A stretch of DNA of 49,362 nucleotides, from positions 1 to 49,362 of the forward strand of contig JAFTAP010000030.1 of NCBI GenBank assembly GCA_017455525.1. Reading direction: 5' to 3'. Made by a program: the position numbers and the translations under genes. Position 1 is the stretch's first letter, and each line of letters opens with the position of its first letter. The notes under the pieces are model-generated. The model searched no databases. It worked only from the letters and a program-made list of their open reading frames with translations, and was not told where the DNA came from. Source of the stretch: Lachnospiraceae bacterium. Its GTDB lineage: Bacteria > Bacillota > Clostridia > Lachnospirales > Lachnospiraceae. Below are positions 32,175-40,063 of the stretch, piece by piece.

Positions 32175-32983
32175 GCTTTATTCGCCTCGTCTATAATTCT
32201 AATTATGTCAACCAAACCATCCAACCGCCATGTCTCTCTTATTCCGTCTAAATACCCTCTGTCATTATATATGCCATGCTCTCTTATTATACGGGCGGTT
32301 CGCACCGGCATGTCCTTAGCTATATGGAAATCCTTAGCCGGATTATCGCCTATATATATCATCTCTGACGGATCAGCCCGAAGCCTCTTTGCTATCTCCG
32401 CAAAGCCCTTTGGATTCGGCTTTCTGTACTCTTCTCCGCCAAACTCGTCATTTAGGATGATCTCATTAAACCAATATTTTATTTCTTCATCAGAAGCATC
32501 CGTTGTTATTTCGACGTTCGTCGAATTATGTAAGCTATGCATCGGTTTTGCTGAATTATCTCCGTTCTTTAATCCTCCGACTGCCGACCGTATCTTATTC
32601 CTCTGCCTTGCCGGATCGCCGTCAGAAATTATCCCCATAAGGATACCTCTCTTCTTCAATGCAAAAAGCGTCTCCTTCACATCGGGATAAAACTGCAGCT
32701 TCGCCGGATGGTTCCTGTAAGCAAATATGATCTCCTGCATCTCCCCGTCTGTATACGGCTCACCATAGCAGTCAAAAAGCCGATTGAACATATTAGAATA
32801 CGCTTCCTTGGTGAGATCCCAGAGCTTATCGTTTATCTCATCAGGATTACGCCCTAAACGATCCGAAAGTCGTTTTGAAATAAACTTATATCCGCTGACT
32901 ATGAATTCATATTCGGAAACAAGCGTGTCGTCAAGGTCGAAAATGACGGCTTTTATTTTGTTATGTGCTATGCTCTCTGTCAT
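32171..32983 (-). CDS. HAD-superfamily hydrolase
   Basis: The 270-residue protein has the haloacid-dehalogenase motifs I (VIFDLDDTLV, nucleophile Asp), II (LMGIISDGDP) and IV (MIYIGDNPAKDFHIAKD), with an alpha-helical cap between. Such proteins mostly dephosphorylate sugars or nucleotides. It is coupled to the MBOAT gene and follows the ATP-grasp gene, so a sugar phosphate or modified-sugar intermediate of the glycan pathway is plausible. There is no Shine-Dalgarno immediately before its ATG; instead GTTTACATAAT abuts the start codon. The VDI at 32213 carries another repeat copy. Confidence 0.8.
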   Translation of the reverse strand: MTESIAHNKIKAVIFDLDDTLVSEYEFIVSGYKFISKRLSDRLGRNPDEINDKLWDLTKEAYSNMFNRLFDCYGEPYTDGEMQEIIFAYRNHPAKLQFYPDVKETLFALKKRGILMGIISDGDPARQRNKIRSAVGGLKNGDNSAKPMHSLHNSTNVEITTDASDEEIKYWFNEIILNDEFGGEEYRKPNPKGFAEIAKRLRADPSEMIYIGDNPAKDFHIAKDMPVRTARIIREHGIYNDRGYLDGIRETWRLDGLVDIIRIIDEANKA

Positions 32984-33094
32984 ATTATGTAAACTTGCAT
33001 CTGATGTTATTTGCTGAGTTTTTATATGCTTTCAACTCGTCATCGTGCCTTAAATTATGTAAACTATATATCGAATCGTCTCTTTCCTATTATC

Positions 33095-34105
33095 TTATTT
33101 ATTAAGCTCTTGCGACTCCAGCTCGTTATCTTCATTAAGCATAATAGAAGCATCAAATCTGAGAAACGTCACGTTCTCTCGGAAAGCCTCATTTCTCTTA
33201 AGCTTCTCACCCCGTAATATACGGTACAGATTCTCACATGAGTCCGCTCCCGCCATGATAGACATAGGCGCTCCCCCGCCAAAGCGGGGATTTATCTCTA
33301 TGTACTCTATCCCCCTGTCCGTCCTCATGCACTGTATAGTGATATGTCCTATGGGCTTCAGCTCCGTAAGAAGCCTCGTCACATCCTCGATTATAGCCTT
33401 ATCCCTGACTATCCTGCCCTTTGCGATCTCACCGCTTCTCGTAGCTATCCTGATCCTGGGAACAACCGTTATTATTTCTCCCTCCATATCAAGGAAGCAG
33501 TCGATCGTATACTCCGTTCCCTCCATGAAATCCTGAATGATATATTTCCCGTCCCCTATAAGCTCACGATAAGTATCTATCTCTTCCTTATTCTCCGCCT
33601 TGAATGCGTTAATAGAAGACGAGCCATCCAGCGGTTTGATAAATAAAGGATAACTCGCCCGACCTGCGTCGATCTCATCATCACTTATCATGCGAGGCAC
33701 GAGGAATCCATGCTCCTCAAGCCATCTCTGCGTATTTGTCTTATCCCTGCATATCCTTATCACATCAAGCGAAGAAATAAGAACCTTAGCCTTCGTAGCC
33801 GCCTCAATCTCATCTAACCTCTCCGCAAGCAATAAAAGCTCCGTATCAATAGTCGGCACCACAAGGTCAATCTCATACCTATTGCAGATCTCAATAAACG
33901 AGTTTACATAATTATCATTCTCCGCAATCCTAGGCACCTGCTCCCTGACATCCGCAAAATAAAGCGCCGGAGCCAAATTACTGGCATCACATGCCACCAC
34001 CTTCCCCGAAATCCCCAGCCTGTCCCTAGCCGCCTTGAAGCAGTTCACAAGCTCCACTCTCCGCCCCGCGGATAATATTAAAATGTTAATACCATTATTA
34101 TTCAT
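33095..34105 (-). CDS. ATP-grasp ligase (carbamoyl-phosphate-synthase-like)
   Basis: The 336-residue protein has an N-terminal Rossmann domain (ILILSAGRRVELVNCFKAARDRLG, DASNLAPALYFAD, VVPTIDTELLLLAERL) and a C-terminal ATP-grasp fold (YPLFIKPLDGSSSINAFKAENKEEI, YIIQDFMEGTEYTID, and the Mg/ATP residues in IEYIEINPRFGGGAPMSI). ATP-grasp enzymes couple a carboxylate to an amine or thiol through an acyl phosphate. In this position, between a PglC-like transferase and the HAD/MBOAT genes, it may join an amino acid to an aminated sugar, but that is inference. A repeat copy at 33902 encodes NYVNS. Confidence 0.78.
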   Translation of the reverse strand: MNNNGINILILSAGRRVELVNCFKAARDRLGISGKVVACDASNLAPALYFADVREQVPRIAENDNYVNSFIEICNRYEIDLVVPTIDTELLLLAERLDEIEAATKAKVLISSLDVIRICRDKTNTQRWLEEHGFLVPRMISDDEIDAGRASYPLFIKPLDGSSSINAFKAENKEEIDTYRELIGDGKYIIQDFMEGTEYTIDCFLDMEGEIITVVPRIRIATRSGEIAKGRIVRDKAIIEDVTRLLTELKPIGHITIQCMRTDRGIEYIEINPRFGGGAPMSIMAGADSCENLYRILRGEKLKRNEAFRENVTFLRFDASIMLNEDNELESQELNK

Positions 34106-34144
34106 CTTTAATATGCCTCTACGTGAGTGTTCTGGTGCTAAGCA

Positions 34145-34223
34145 TGTTTTCTGTGCAGTTCTTTTTCGAGTCGTGATGGCACTTAGAAAGTGCTACACAA
34201 CCAGGGGCAAAAAATAACCACCT
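34145..34223. mobile_element. Decayed relative of the MITE at 11944
   Basis: TTTTCTGTGCAGTTCT, then CACTTAGAAAGTGCT and CCAGGGGC match the left half of the element at 11944 (TTTTCTGCGCAGTTCT, GAAAGTGCT, CAGGGGC), then jump to AAAATAACCACC from near its right end. This is an internally deleted copy without full inverted repeats, in the 162-bp gap between the sugar transferase and ATP-grasp genes. Confidence 0.5.
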
Positions 34224-34267
34224 AACAAACTTCTAGCATAAAATATGCCAAATCACAGAGCACGGCC

Positions 34268-34882
34268 CTATTTCTCCTGTGTCCCCGTAAAAAATTCCAT
34301 CGTAGCAGACGTCTCAGATGAGATTCCGTCACGCTTCAGCACACGTCCCACCGTCATAAACACAATCTTTAAATCCAGCAAAAACGAAACATTCCTCGTA
34401 TACCAGACATCATACTCAAACTTCTTCTCCCACGAGATAGCATTCCTCCCATTAACCTGCGCCCATCCCGTAAGCCCCGGAAGCACGTCATGCCTGTGTG
34501 CCTGCTCCTCATTATAGAGAGGAAGATACTGCACAAGCAAAGGTCTCGGTCCCACGAAGGACATATCCCCCTTTAATATGTTAAAAAACTCCGGAAGCTC
34601 ATCAAGCGAAGTAGCCCTCAGCTTCTTCCCGAATGAAGTCAGCCTCACCTCATCAGGAAGCAGCTCCCCGTTCTCATCTCTCTCATCCGTCATCGTGCGG
34701 AACTTCATAAGCCCGAATATCTCGCCATGATACCCCGGTCTCTTCTGCCTGAATAAGACCGGAGAGCCAAGCTTCGCCCGAACCAGTATCGCAAGCACTA
34801 TGAGCACAGGCGATAGGAGCGTTATCGCCACTATGGACAGCACAATATCAAAAAATCTTTTAACATATTTCTGATACAACAT
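34268..34882 (-). CDS. Bacterial sugar transferase (PglC-type phosphoglycosyl transferase)
   Basis: The 204-residue monotopic enzyme has the pattern of small PglC/WcaJ-type phosphoglycosyl transferases: N-terminal re-entrant hydrophobic segment ([26 protein letters not shown]), [18 protein letters not shown] with the catalytic region, [28 protein letters not shown] and [17 protein letters not shown]. It transfers a sugar-1-phosphate onto undecaprenyl phosphate, the first membrane step of glycan assembly. The leader before the ATG lacks a Shine-Dalgarno and instead holds two GTTTACATAA copies (34886, 34925). It lies 66 bp after the DegT gene. Confidence 0.88.
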   Translation of the reverse strand: MLYQKYVKRFFDIVLSIVAITLLSPVLIVLAILVRAKLGSPVLFRQKRPGYHGEIFGLMKFRTMTDERDENGELLPDEVRLTSFGKKLRATSLDELPEFFNILKGDMSFVGPRPLLVQYLPLYNEEQAHRHDVLPGLTGWAQVNGRNAISWEKKFEYDVWYTRNVSFLLDLKIVFMTVGRVLKRDGISSETSATMEFFTGTQEK

Positions 34883-34948
34883 GTCTTATGTAAACCGAAT
34901 CCGATTCTCTCTTCAGCATCAACGTTATGTAAACTGCAAGTCTGCCTC

Positions 34949-36238
34949 TCACTCAAAGCATCTCTTCACGACTTCAATGATCCTATCCTGCTGCTCCGCC
35001 GTCATCTTATTATCACTAGGCAGGCACAGTCCCCGTGCAAAAATATCCGCTCCGACATCAAGTATCTCGCCCTCGTCAATATAAGCATTCGACCTCGCCC
35101 TGCCATTTCCGTTGCGTGTTACAAATCCATTCATCCTGTATAAAGGCTGCATATGCATGGGCTTCCATATAGGTCTGCCCTCTGCATTCATCGCAAATAT
35201 CGATTCCAGTATCTCCTGTGGACAGGACTTTCCCGGCTCGGATTCATATAGATAATCCTTCTCTCCCCGTACCTGTCTGCACATAGCGTCCTTATTCACC
35301 AGCAGGCATGAAAGCCAGTAATTAGGCGAAGCCTTTTCCTCGAAAGGATTCATGGTCACAGGAAGCTCAGAAAGCCCTTCTTTGTACCGCTCATATATCG
35401 CCTTCTTTTGCGCGATGTGCTCTGAGATATGGAGCATGTTCCCGCGCACTATGCCCGCATCGATATTACTTAAGCGATAATTGTAGCCAAGCTCCTCATG
35501 CTGATACCAAGGGGCATCCTCACGGCTCTGCGTGGACCATTTACGAACCTTGTCTGCGTCGTCAGCATTATCAGTAAGGAACATACCGCCGGTAGACCCG
35601 GTGACGATCTTATTTCCATTAAATGAAATAACCATGAAATCCCCGAAGGTCCCGCACATACCGCTAACCACCGAACCCTTATAGGAAGCCCCTAAAGCCT
35701 CCGCTGCGTCCTCTATGATAAGAGCGTTATGCCTGCGGCATATATCAACTATCTCATCCATCTTCGCCGGTACGCCGTATAGATGCGCTATCACGACAAG
35801 CTTCACATCAGGATAGATCTCAAAAGCCTTCTCCAAAGCATCGGGGCACATATTCCATGTATCAGGCTCCGTGTCAATAAATACAGGCTCACCGTCCTCA
35901 TATACCACAGGATTCACGGAAGCATCAAAGGTCATATCCGAGCAAAAGACCTTCTGACCCTTAAGAGCCTGTCCCGGCTTTGCGCCCGGATTGATCCTCT
36001 CCCCTGCAAGCTTCATGCAAAGGTGCAGCGCAGCCGTGCCGGACGACAGCCCGACAGCATGCTTTACTCCTACATACTCCGATACCATCTTTTCAAGCTC
36101 GTTTATATTCGCTCCTACCGTGGAGACCCAGTTAGTCTCTATCGCTTCCTTTATGAATTCAAGCTCCTCGCCGTGCATGGTAGGGCTTGCCAGCCAGACC
36201 TTCTTTTCAAACGGTTTTATTTCACTCATTTTTGCCAT
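34949..36238 (-). CDS. DegT/DnrJ/EryC1/StrS aminotransferase (PglE-like)
   Basis: The roughly 430-residue PLP-dependent sugar aminotransferase has NWVSTVGANINELEKMVSEYVGVKHAVGLSSGTAALHL, FIDTEPDTWNM, VIAHLYGVPAKMD, IIEDAAEALGASYKG and the Schiff-base Lys in ISFNGNKIVTGSTGGM, with YNYRLSNIDAGIVRGNML. It should convert the 4-keto sugar made by the PglF-like enzyme to a 4-amino sugar. Starts at 36238 (MAKMSEI) or 36229 both overlap the end of the upstream gene; the longer frame to 36283 lacks support. It is longer than PglE (~386) because of insertions near residues ~75 (PGAKPGQALKGQ) and ~325 (DAMCRQVRGEKDYLYESEPG). Confidence 0.88.
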   Translation of the reverse strand: MAKMSEIKPFEKKVWLASPTMHGEELEFIKEAIETNWVSTVGANINELEKMVSEYVGVKHAVGLSSGTAALHLCMKLAGERINPGAKPGQALKGQKVFCSDMTFDASVNPVVYEDGEPVFIDTEPDTWNMCPDALEKAFEIYPDVKLVVIAHLYGVPAKMDEIVDICRRHNALIIEDAAEALGASYKGSVVSGMCGTFGDFMVISFNGNKIVTGSTGGMFLTDNADDADKVRKWSTQSREDAPWYQHEELGYNYRLSNIDAGIVRGNMLHISEHIAQKKAIYERYKEGLSELPVTMNPFEEKASPNYWLSCLLVNKDAMCRQVRGEKDYLYESEPGKSCPQEILESIFAMNAEGRPIWKPMHMQPLYRMNGFVTRNGNGRARSNAYIDEGEILDVGADIFARGLCLPSDNKMTAEQQDRIIEVVKRCFE

Positions 36239-38135
36239 CGCTGTACATCCCTGTCCCGGGCGTGTAGGCATAGGTCGGAACAAGGTTCCTTATCCATTCC
36301 CTGACGTCCGCCTTTTCTTTCTTGGATTCTATATTTAATTCCGCAAGGTTCTCAAAGAAGCTCTCTGCGTCCATCTCTATCGGCTTGCCGATATGTATGA
36401 GCTTATTCGGAGTCTCCTGCATTCCCTCCTCGTCCATGAGCATCTCTTCATAAAGCTTCTCTCCGGGTCTCAGGCCGGTGAATTTTATCTCTATATCCTC
36501 CCCCGGCACGAAGCCCGAAAGCCTTATCAGATTCTTCGCAAGATCCAGTATCTTCACGGGCTCGCCCATGTCAAGCACGAAGATCTCACCGCCCTTTGCG
36601 TAAGCTCCCGCCTGTATCACGAGCGACACCGCCTCAGGTATAGTCATGAAATATCTGATTATCCTCGGATCTGTCACGGTGACCGGACCGCCCGCCTCTA
36701 TCTGCTTATTGAATAAAGGAATGACAGAGCCCGACGAGCCAAGGACATTACCAAAGCGTACAGCCACAAAGGAAGTCTCACCCTTCTTATCGTAAGCTTG
36801 AACTATCATCTCGCAGATACGCTTGGTCGCTCCCATTATATTCGTGGGATTGACCGCCTTATCCGTTGAAATAAGCACGAACCTCTCTGCCTTATATTTA
36901 AGCGCTGCCTCGCAGACCTTCCAGGTCCCCATGACGTTATTCTTTATTGCCTCGTTAGGCGATATCTCCATAAGCGGCACATGCTTATGCGCCGCAGCAT
37001 GATAGATGATGTCGGGGTGATATTTCTCGAAGACATCCTCAACCCTCGCCGTATTCCGTACGGAGCCGATGAGCACGAGCAGATGATCCGTGCAGAACTC
37101 CGGATATTTCATGCGAAGCTCCTGCTGTATGTCATAGGCGTTATTCTCATATATGTCAAAGATGATAAGAAGCTTAGGCTGATGCGTGACGATCTGCCTG
37201 CAAAGCTCCGAGCCTATAGTGCCGCCTCCGCCCGTGACAAGCACCGTCTTTCCCTTTACATAGTTAAGGATCGAATCATTATCGATCTCCACGGGATCGC
37301 GGCCGAGCAAGTCTGTCACATCCACCTTCCTAAGCTGCGATACCGAGACGTCGCCGTTCACGAGCTGATATATGCCGGGCAGTATCTTAAGATCGCATTT
37401 CGTCTGCTGGCAGATATCAAGGATCTCTTTTAATTCCCGCTTCGGTAATAAAGGAAGCGCCACTATTATCTCATCAATGTCATATCTTCCGACCGCCTCT
37501 ATTATGAAATTTCTTCCGCCCACGACCTTCACGCCGTGTATATAAGCCCCGATCTTGGAAGGATTATCATCTATAACGCAGCAGACCGCCTTCTGTATAT
37601 ATCTGCTGGAATTCATCTCGCGGATGATGGAATTCCCGGCTTCACCCGCACCGATTACCATGACGTTTACATTCCGCGCATCCTCTGATTTCTTTAGAAG
37701 GAAAGTCCTGAAAAGCCTGTAAGCGAAGCGCGATATAGCAATCAGAACGACAAGCCATATCGTATACATAAAGTAATAGCTCCTCGGTACGGTTCGCCTT
37801 AAGATTAGCTGCATCCCGACAAACTGTGCTACTCCGCTCGATAGACACGCTCCGATAAGCGAGCCCATCTCCGGTATCCCGGCATAAGACCACAGGCTGT
37901 TATACATTCGGAACAAATAAAAGATCACAACGGTAGAAACAATGGCTATCGGCAGATACTGCCACAGGCTGTCTATCCAGATATCGGAATCATACGTGCC
38001 GGTAAGCTCCGCATAGCTCATGTCAAACCGCATGAGAAGCCCCAGCGCCATAGAAGCCGCCACCGCTAGCATGTCATATATTATAAGCGCAGTCCGTCTC
38101 ACGAAAAGCTGCCGGTTAAACACATTCCCCTTCAT
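36222..38135 (-). CDS. Membrane-bound UDP-N-acetylglucosamine 4,6-dehydratase (PglF/CapD-like)
   Basis: The ~637-residue protein has four or five N-terminal membrane helices (to residue ~130), a first Rossmann domain (VMVIGAGEAGNSIIREM, ~150) and a catalytic SDR domain (VLVTGGGGTIGSELCRQI, ~300; YHAAAHKHVPLM; FVLISTDKAVNPTNIMGATKR). Such enzymes make UDP-4-keto-6-deoxyhexose. The characteristic MGATKR block replaces the YxxxK of ordinary SDRs in this group, with the Tyr-to-Met change typical of inverting/retaining PglF-like members. The start at ATG 38135 is preferred over a TTG five codons upstream. It is the first gene of the cluster, behind a promoter at 38192-38220, and its end overlaps the DegT gene. 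Confidence 0.9.
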   Translation of the reverse strand: MKGNVFNRQLFVRRTALIIYDMLAVAASMALGLLMRFDMSYAELTGTYDSDIWIDSLWQYLPIAIVSTVVIFYLFRMYNSLWSYAGIPEMGSLIGACLSSGVAQFVGMQLILRRTVPRSYYFMYTIWLVVLIAISRFAYRLFRTFLLKKSEDARNVNVMVIGAGEAGNSIIREMNSSRYIQKAVCCVIDDNPSKIGAYIHGVKVVGGRNFIIEAVGRYDIDEIIVALPLLPKRELKEILDICQQTKCDLKILPGIYQLVNGDVSVSQLRKVDVTDLLGRDPVEIDNDSILNYVKGKTVLVTGGGGTIGSELCRQIVTHQPKLLIIFDIYENNAYDIQQELRMKYPEFCTDHLLVLIGSVRNTARVEDVFEKYHPDIIYHAAAHKHVPLMEISPNEAIKNNVMGTWKVCEAALKYKAERFVLISTDKAVNPTNIMGATKRICEMIVQAYDKKGETSFVAVRFGNVLGSSGSVIPLFNKQIEAGGPVTVTDPRIIRYFMTIPEAVSLVIQAGAYAKGGEIFVLDMGEPVKILDLAKNLIRLSGFVPGEDIEIKFTGLRPGEKLYEEMLMDEEGMQETPNKLIHIGKPIEMDAESFFENLAELNIESKKEKADVREWIRNLVPTYAYTPGTGMYSDGKNE

Positions 38136-38191
38136 ATACGATAAAATCAAACCGTCCTAAGCAAGTCTAAATCTTGCGCCTTAAACACTTG

Positions 38192-38220
38192 ATTTTACCA
38201 TATTTAGCTATAGGTATCAA
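38192..38220 (-). promoter_or_regulatory. Promoter of the glycan gene cluster
   Basis: Read leftwards: TTGATA (38220-38215), 17 bp, TAAAAT (38197-38192). It sits 57 bp upstream of the PglF-like ATG. Between -10 and the gene is a small hairpin GCAAG/CTTGC (38161-38177). Further upstream, AGAAGCA-TACA-TGCTTCT near 38285-38302 could end the transporter transcript. Confidence 0.5.
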
Positions 38221-38315
38221 CAAATAGCAAATTGAGTCCCATGCTTTCATAAATCCGTAGCCTCCCGCTCCTGTACCTTGCGCAGAAGCATGTATGCTTC
38301 TCTGTGGGCATTCTC

Positions 38316-39689
38316 CTATGGCAGAAGTCCGCCGATAAGGATGATAAGAACCAGCACTGGCAGCACAAAGCAAAAATACGGCCTTAGCTTATCAGGCATC
38401 TTCAAGCCCTTTCCCGTATTCGTTTCCTTAAGATAATCAGAAAAGCCCCATCCGGCCTTCGTGACACAGAAAAGCAGGAAGATCAGAGAACCCAGCGGAA
38501 GCATGATGCTGCTCACAAGAAAGTCCTCTGAATCCAATACATCACGGGATCCGATGATGTGCAGGTCACTCAGTATATTATAGCCGAATACACAGGGAAG
38601 GCTGGCGATCAATATAAATATCAGATTGAAAATTACTGACTTCTTGCGGCTCCAGCCAAGGTTATCCGTCATGCATGCGATCAGATTCTCAAAAACCGCA
38701 GTCACCGTAGAGAAGCTCGCAAAGGTCATGAAAACAAAAAACAACGTTCCCCATATGCGTCCGAACGCCATATTGCCGAAGACGGTCGGCAGCGTGATAA
38801 AGATAAGCGAAGGTCCCTGATCAGGCTGAACTCCATAGCTGAAGCAGGCAGGGAAAATGATCAGCCCCGAAACGAGAGCAACGAACGTGTCAAGCGCACA
38901 AATACGTACCGCCTCACCTGTTAAGGTATTCTCCCGAGACATGTAGCTTCCGAAGATCTCCAACGCCCCGACTCCCAGACTTAAGGTAAAAAACGCCTGA
39001 TTCATCGCGGCAGAGATAACGTGAGGAAGCCCCGCTGACCTCGCCCGTTCCCAGTCAGGCGAAAGATAGAAGCGCACTCCCTCAGAGGCACCGCTTAACG
39101 TAAGACTGTGTACTGCCAGAATAAGGATCAGCACAAGAAGTCCTAACATCATAACCTTGGTAACTCTCTCAAGCCCCTTTTGCACGCCAAAGCTTAATAC
39201 CGCGAAGCCCGCCACCACCGTAACCGCCATAAACACCGTCATTTCTACAGGGTTAGCGAGCATCTCTGAAAAGACACTCCCGATCTCATCATTTGCTACC
39301 CCGTCAAAACGTCCGGTGGCAAATTTATAAAAGTATGCCAGCATCCAACCTGAGACTGTAGTGTAATACATCATGAGAAGGTAGCACCCGGCTACACAGA
39401 ACCAGCCGTGTATATGCCATTTCTGTCCCTCGCGCTCAAGTGCACGATAGCCCTGCACGGCACTCTTACGGCTCGCGCGCCCTACCGCCAGCTCCATCGT
39501 CATGACAGGTATTCCCATGATCACAAGAAATAACAGATAAAACAGCACAAAAACCGCACCGCCATTCTCTCCCGCAATATAAGGAAATTTCCAGACATTC
39601 CCGATCCCGATCGCACACCCTGCGCTCACGAGTATAAACCCGATTCTTGAAGCAAATCCTTCTCTCTCGTTTTCTGCTGCCTTAGACAC
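38316..39689 (-). CDS. Sodium-dependent transporter of the neurotransmitter:sodium symporter (NSS) family
   Basis: The 457-residue integral membrane protein shows the NSS family N-terminus GFILVSAGCAIGIGNVWKFPYIAGENGG, which lines the Na+ and substrate sites in LeuT, then about 11-12 membrane segments, including AAMNQAFFTLSLGVGALEIFGSYM and FVFMTFASFSTVTAVFENLIA. It would import an amino acid (or related compound) with Na+. The substrate is not readable. It stands alone, 165 bp from the glycan cluster on the left and 374 bp from the ECF operon on the right. Confidence 0.9.
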   Translation of the reverse strand: MSKAAENEREGFASRIGFILVSAGCAIGIGNVWKFPYIAGENGGAVFVLFYLLFLVIMGIPVMTMELAVGRASRKSAVQGYRALEREGQKWHIHGWFCVAGCYLLMMYYTTVSGWMLAYFYKFATGRFDGVANDEIGSVFSEMLANPVEMTVFMAVTVVAGFAVLSFGVQKGLERVTKVMMLGLLVLILILAVHSLTLSGASEGVRFYLSPDWERARSAGLPHVISAAMNQAFFTLSLGVGALEIFGSYMSRENTLTGEAVRICALDTFVALVSGLIIFPACFSYGVQPDQGPSLIFITLPTVFGNMAFGRIWGTLFFVFMTFASFSTVTAVFENLIACMTDNLGWSRKKSVIFNLIFILIASLPCVFGYNILSDLHIIGSRDVLDSEDFLVSSIMLPLGSLIFLLFCVTKAGWGFSDYLKETNTGKGLKMPDKLRPYFCFVLPVLVLIILIGGLLP

Positions 39690-39877
39690 TGATCTCTCCC
39701 ATCCCTTTGAAAATAATGATTTTACCGACCTTTAACCACGATTAACGTATGTGCTTCCGGCTGAATTTATTCTATCAGCAATCATTTGCATGTCAAGACA
39801 GCTATAGATTTTCATACAATCATCTATTGCGTATAACGTAACGAGGTATTATTGCGAAATACATATAATAAAAGATT

Positions 39878-39886
39878 TGCTATAAT
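39878..39886 (+). promoter_or_regulatory. Extended -10 promoter facing rightwards
   Basis: TGCTATAAT is a textbook extended -10; a good -35 is not visible, as is allowed for this class. A transcript starting near 39893 would pass the hairpin at 39919-39956 and the short ORF at 39975. The rest of the 374-bp gap (39690-40063) is A/T rich. Confidence 0.4.
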
Positions 39887-39918
39887 CATGTGTATTTAAT
39901 AACAAATATGCATAACAC

Positions 39919-39956
39919 AATATCCGTTCCGGTATCCCACCCCCGGAACGGATATT
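39919..39956. terminator. Perfect 14-bp stem-loop, likely bidirectional terminator
   Basis: AATATCCGTTCCGG and CCGGAACGGATATT are perfect inverted repeats around a 10-nt C-rich loop. On either strand the sequence after the stem is A/T rich (ATTATA rightwards; GTGTTATGC leftwards). It probably ends the gtrA transcript and any rightward transcript from 39893. Confidence 0.7.
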
Positions 39957-39974
39957 ATTATAGGAGAAATATAA

Positions 39975-40007
39975 ATGTATGTATGCTTGTTAGCTTTGAC
40001 TAACTGA
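39975..40007 (+). other. Ten-codon ORF with ribosome site inside a structured region
   Basis: AGGAGA (39962-39967) precedes ATG 39975 and the frame MYVCLLALTN ends at 40005-40007. It is a possible leader-type peptide, but no gene follows on this strand, so it may be accidental. Confidence 0.2.
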
Positions 40008-40045
40008 AAGATATATTAGCATAGGCTAACTGAAAATGCAAGCAT
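39983..40045. ncRNA. Compact three-way-junction-like RNA structure downstream of gtrA
   Basis: Outer stem ATGCTTG (39983-39989) with CAAGCAT (40039-40045); inner hairpins GTTAG-CTTTGA-CTAAC (39989-40004) and TTAGC-ATAG-GCTAA (40016-40029). The two inner units are related repeats (both followed by CTGAAA). On either strand this folds into a cloverleaf-like shape between gtrA and the terminator. Sequence repetition plus perfect stems suggest a 3'-end element or small RNA. Confidence 0.35.
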
Positions 40046-40063
40046 TATTTTCAAATAAAAAAT

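Larger units (their letters stand above)
28691..34934. repeat. Second cluster of GTTKACATAA, eight copies in the glycan cluster
   Basis: Exact copies at 28691, 29117, 32213, 32995, 33055, 33902, 34886 and 34925; a ninth outlier is in clpC at 22136. Those at 28691, 29117 and 33902 encode Tyr-Val-Asn in the opposite sense to the mRNA. Four are intergenic, in pairs: 32995/33055 before the HAD gene and 34886/34925 before the sugar transferase, in both cases the nearer copy adjoining an ATG without a Shine-Dalgarno site. One-mismatch copies are at 32033 and 32526. Confidence 0.7.

Noticed and set aside
38273-38310. Hairpin AGAAGCA-TACA-TGCTTCT as a certain terminator for the NSS gene
   Set aside because: Stem is only 7 bp and there is no T tract, so it is mentioned but not listed as a feature.
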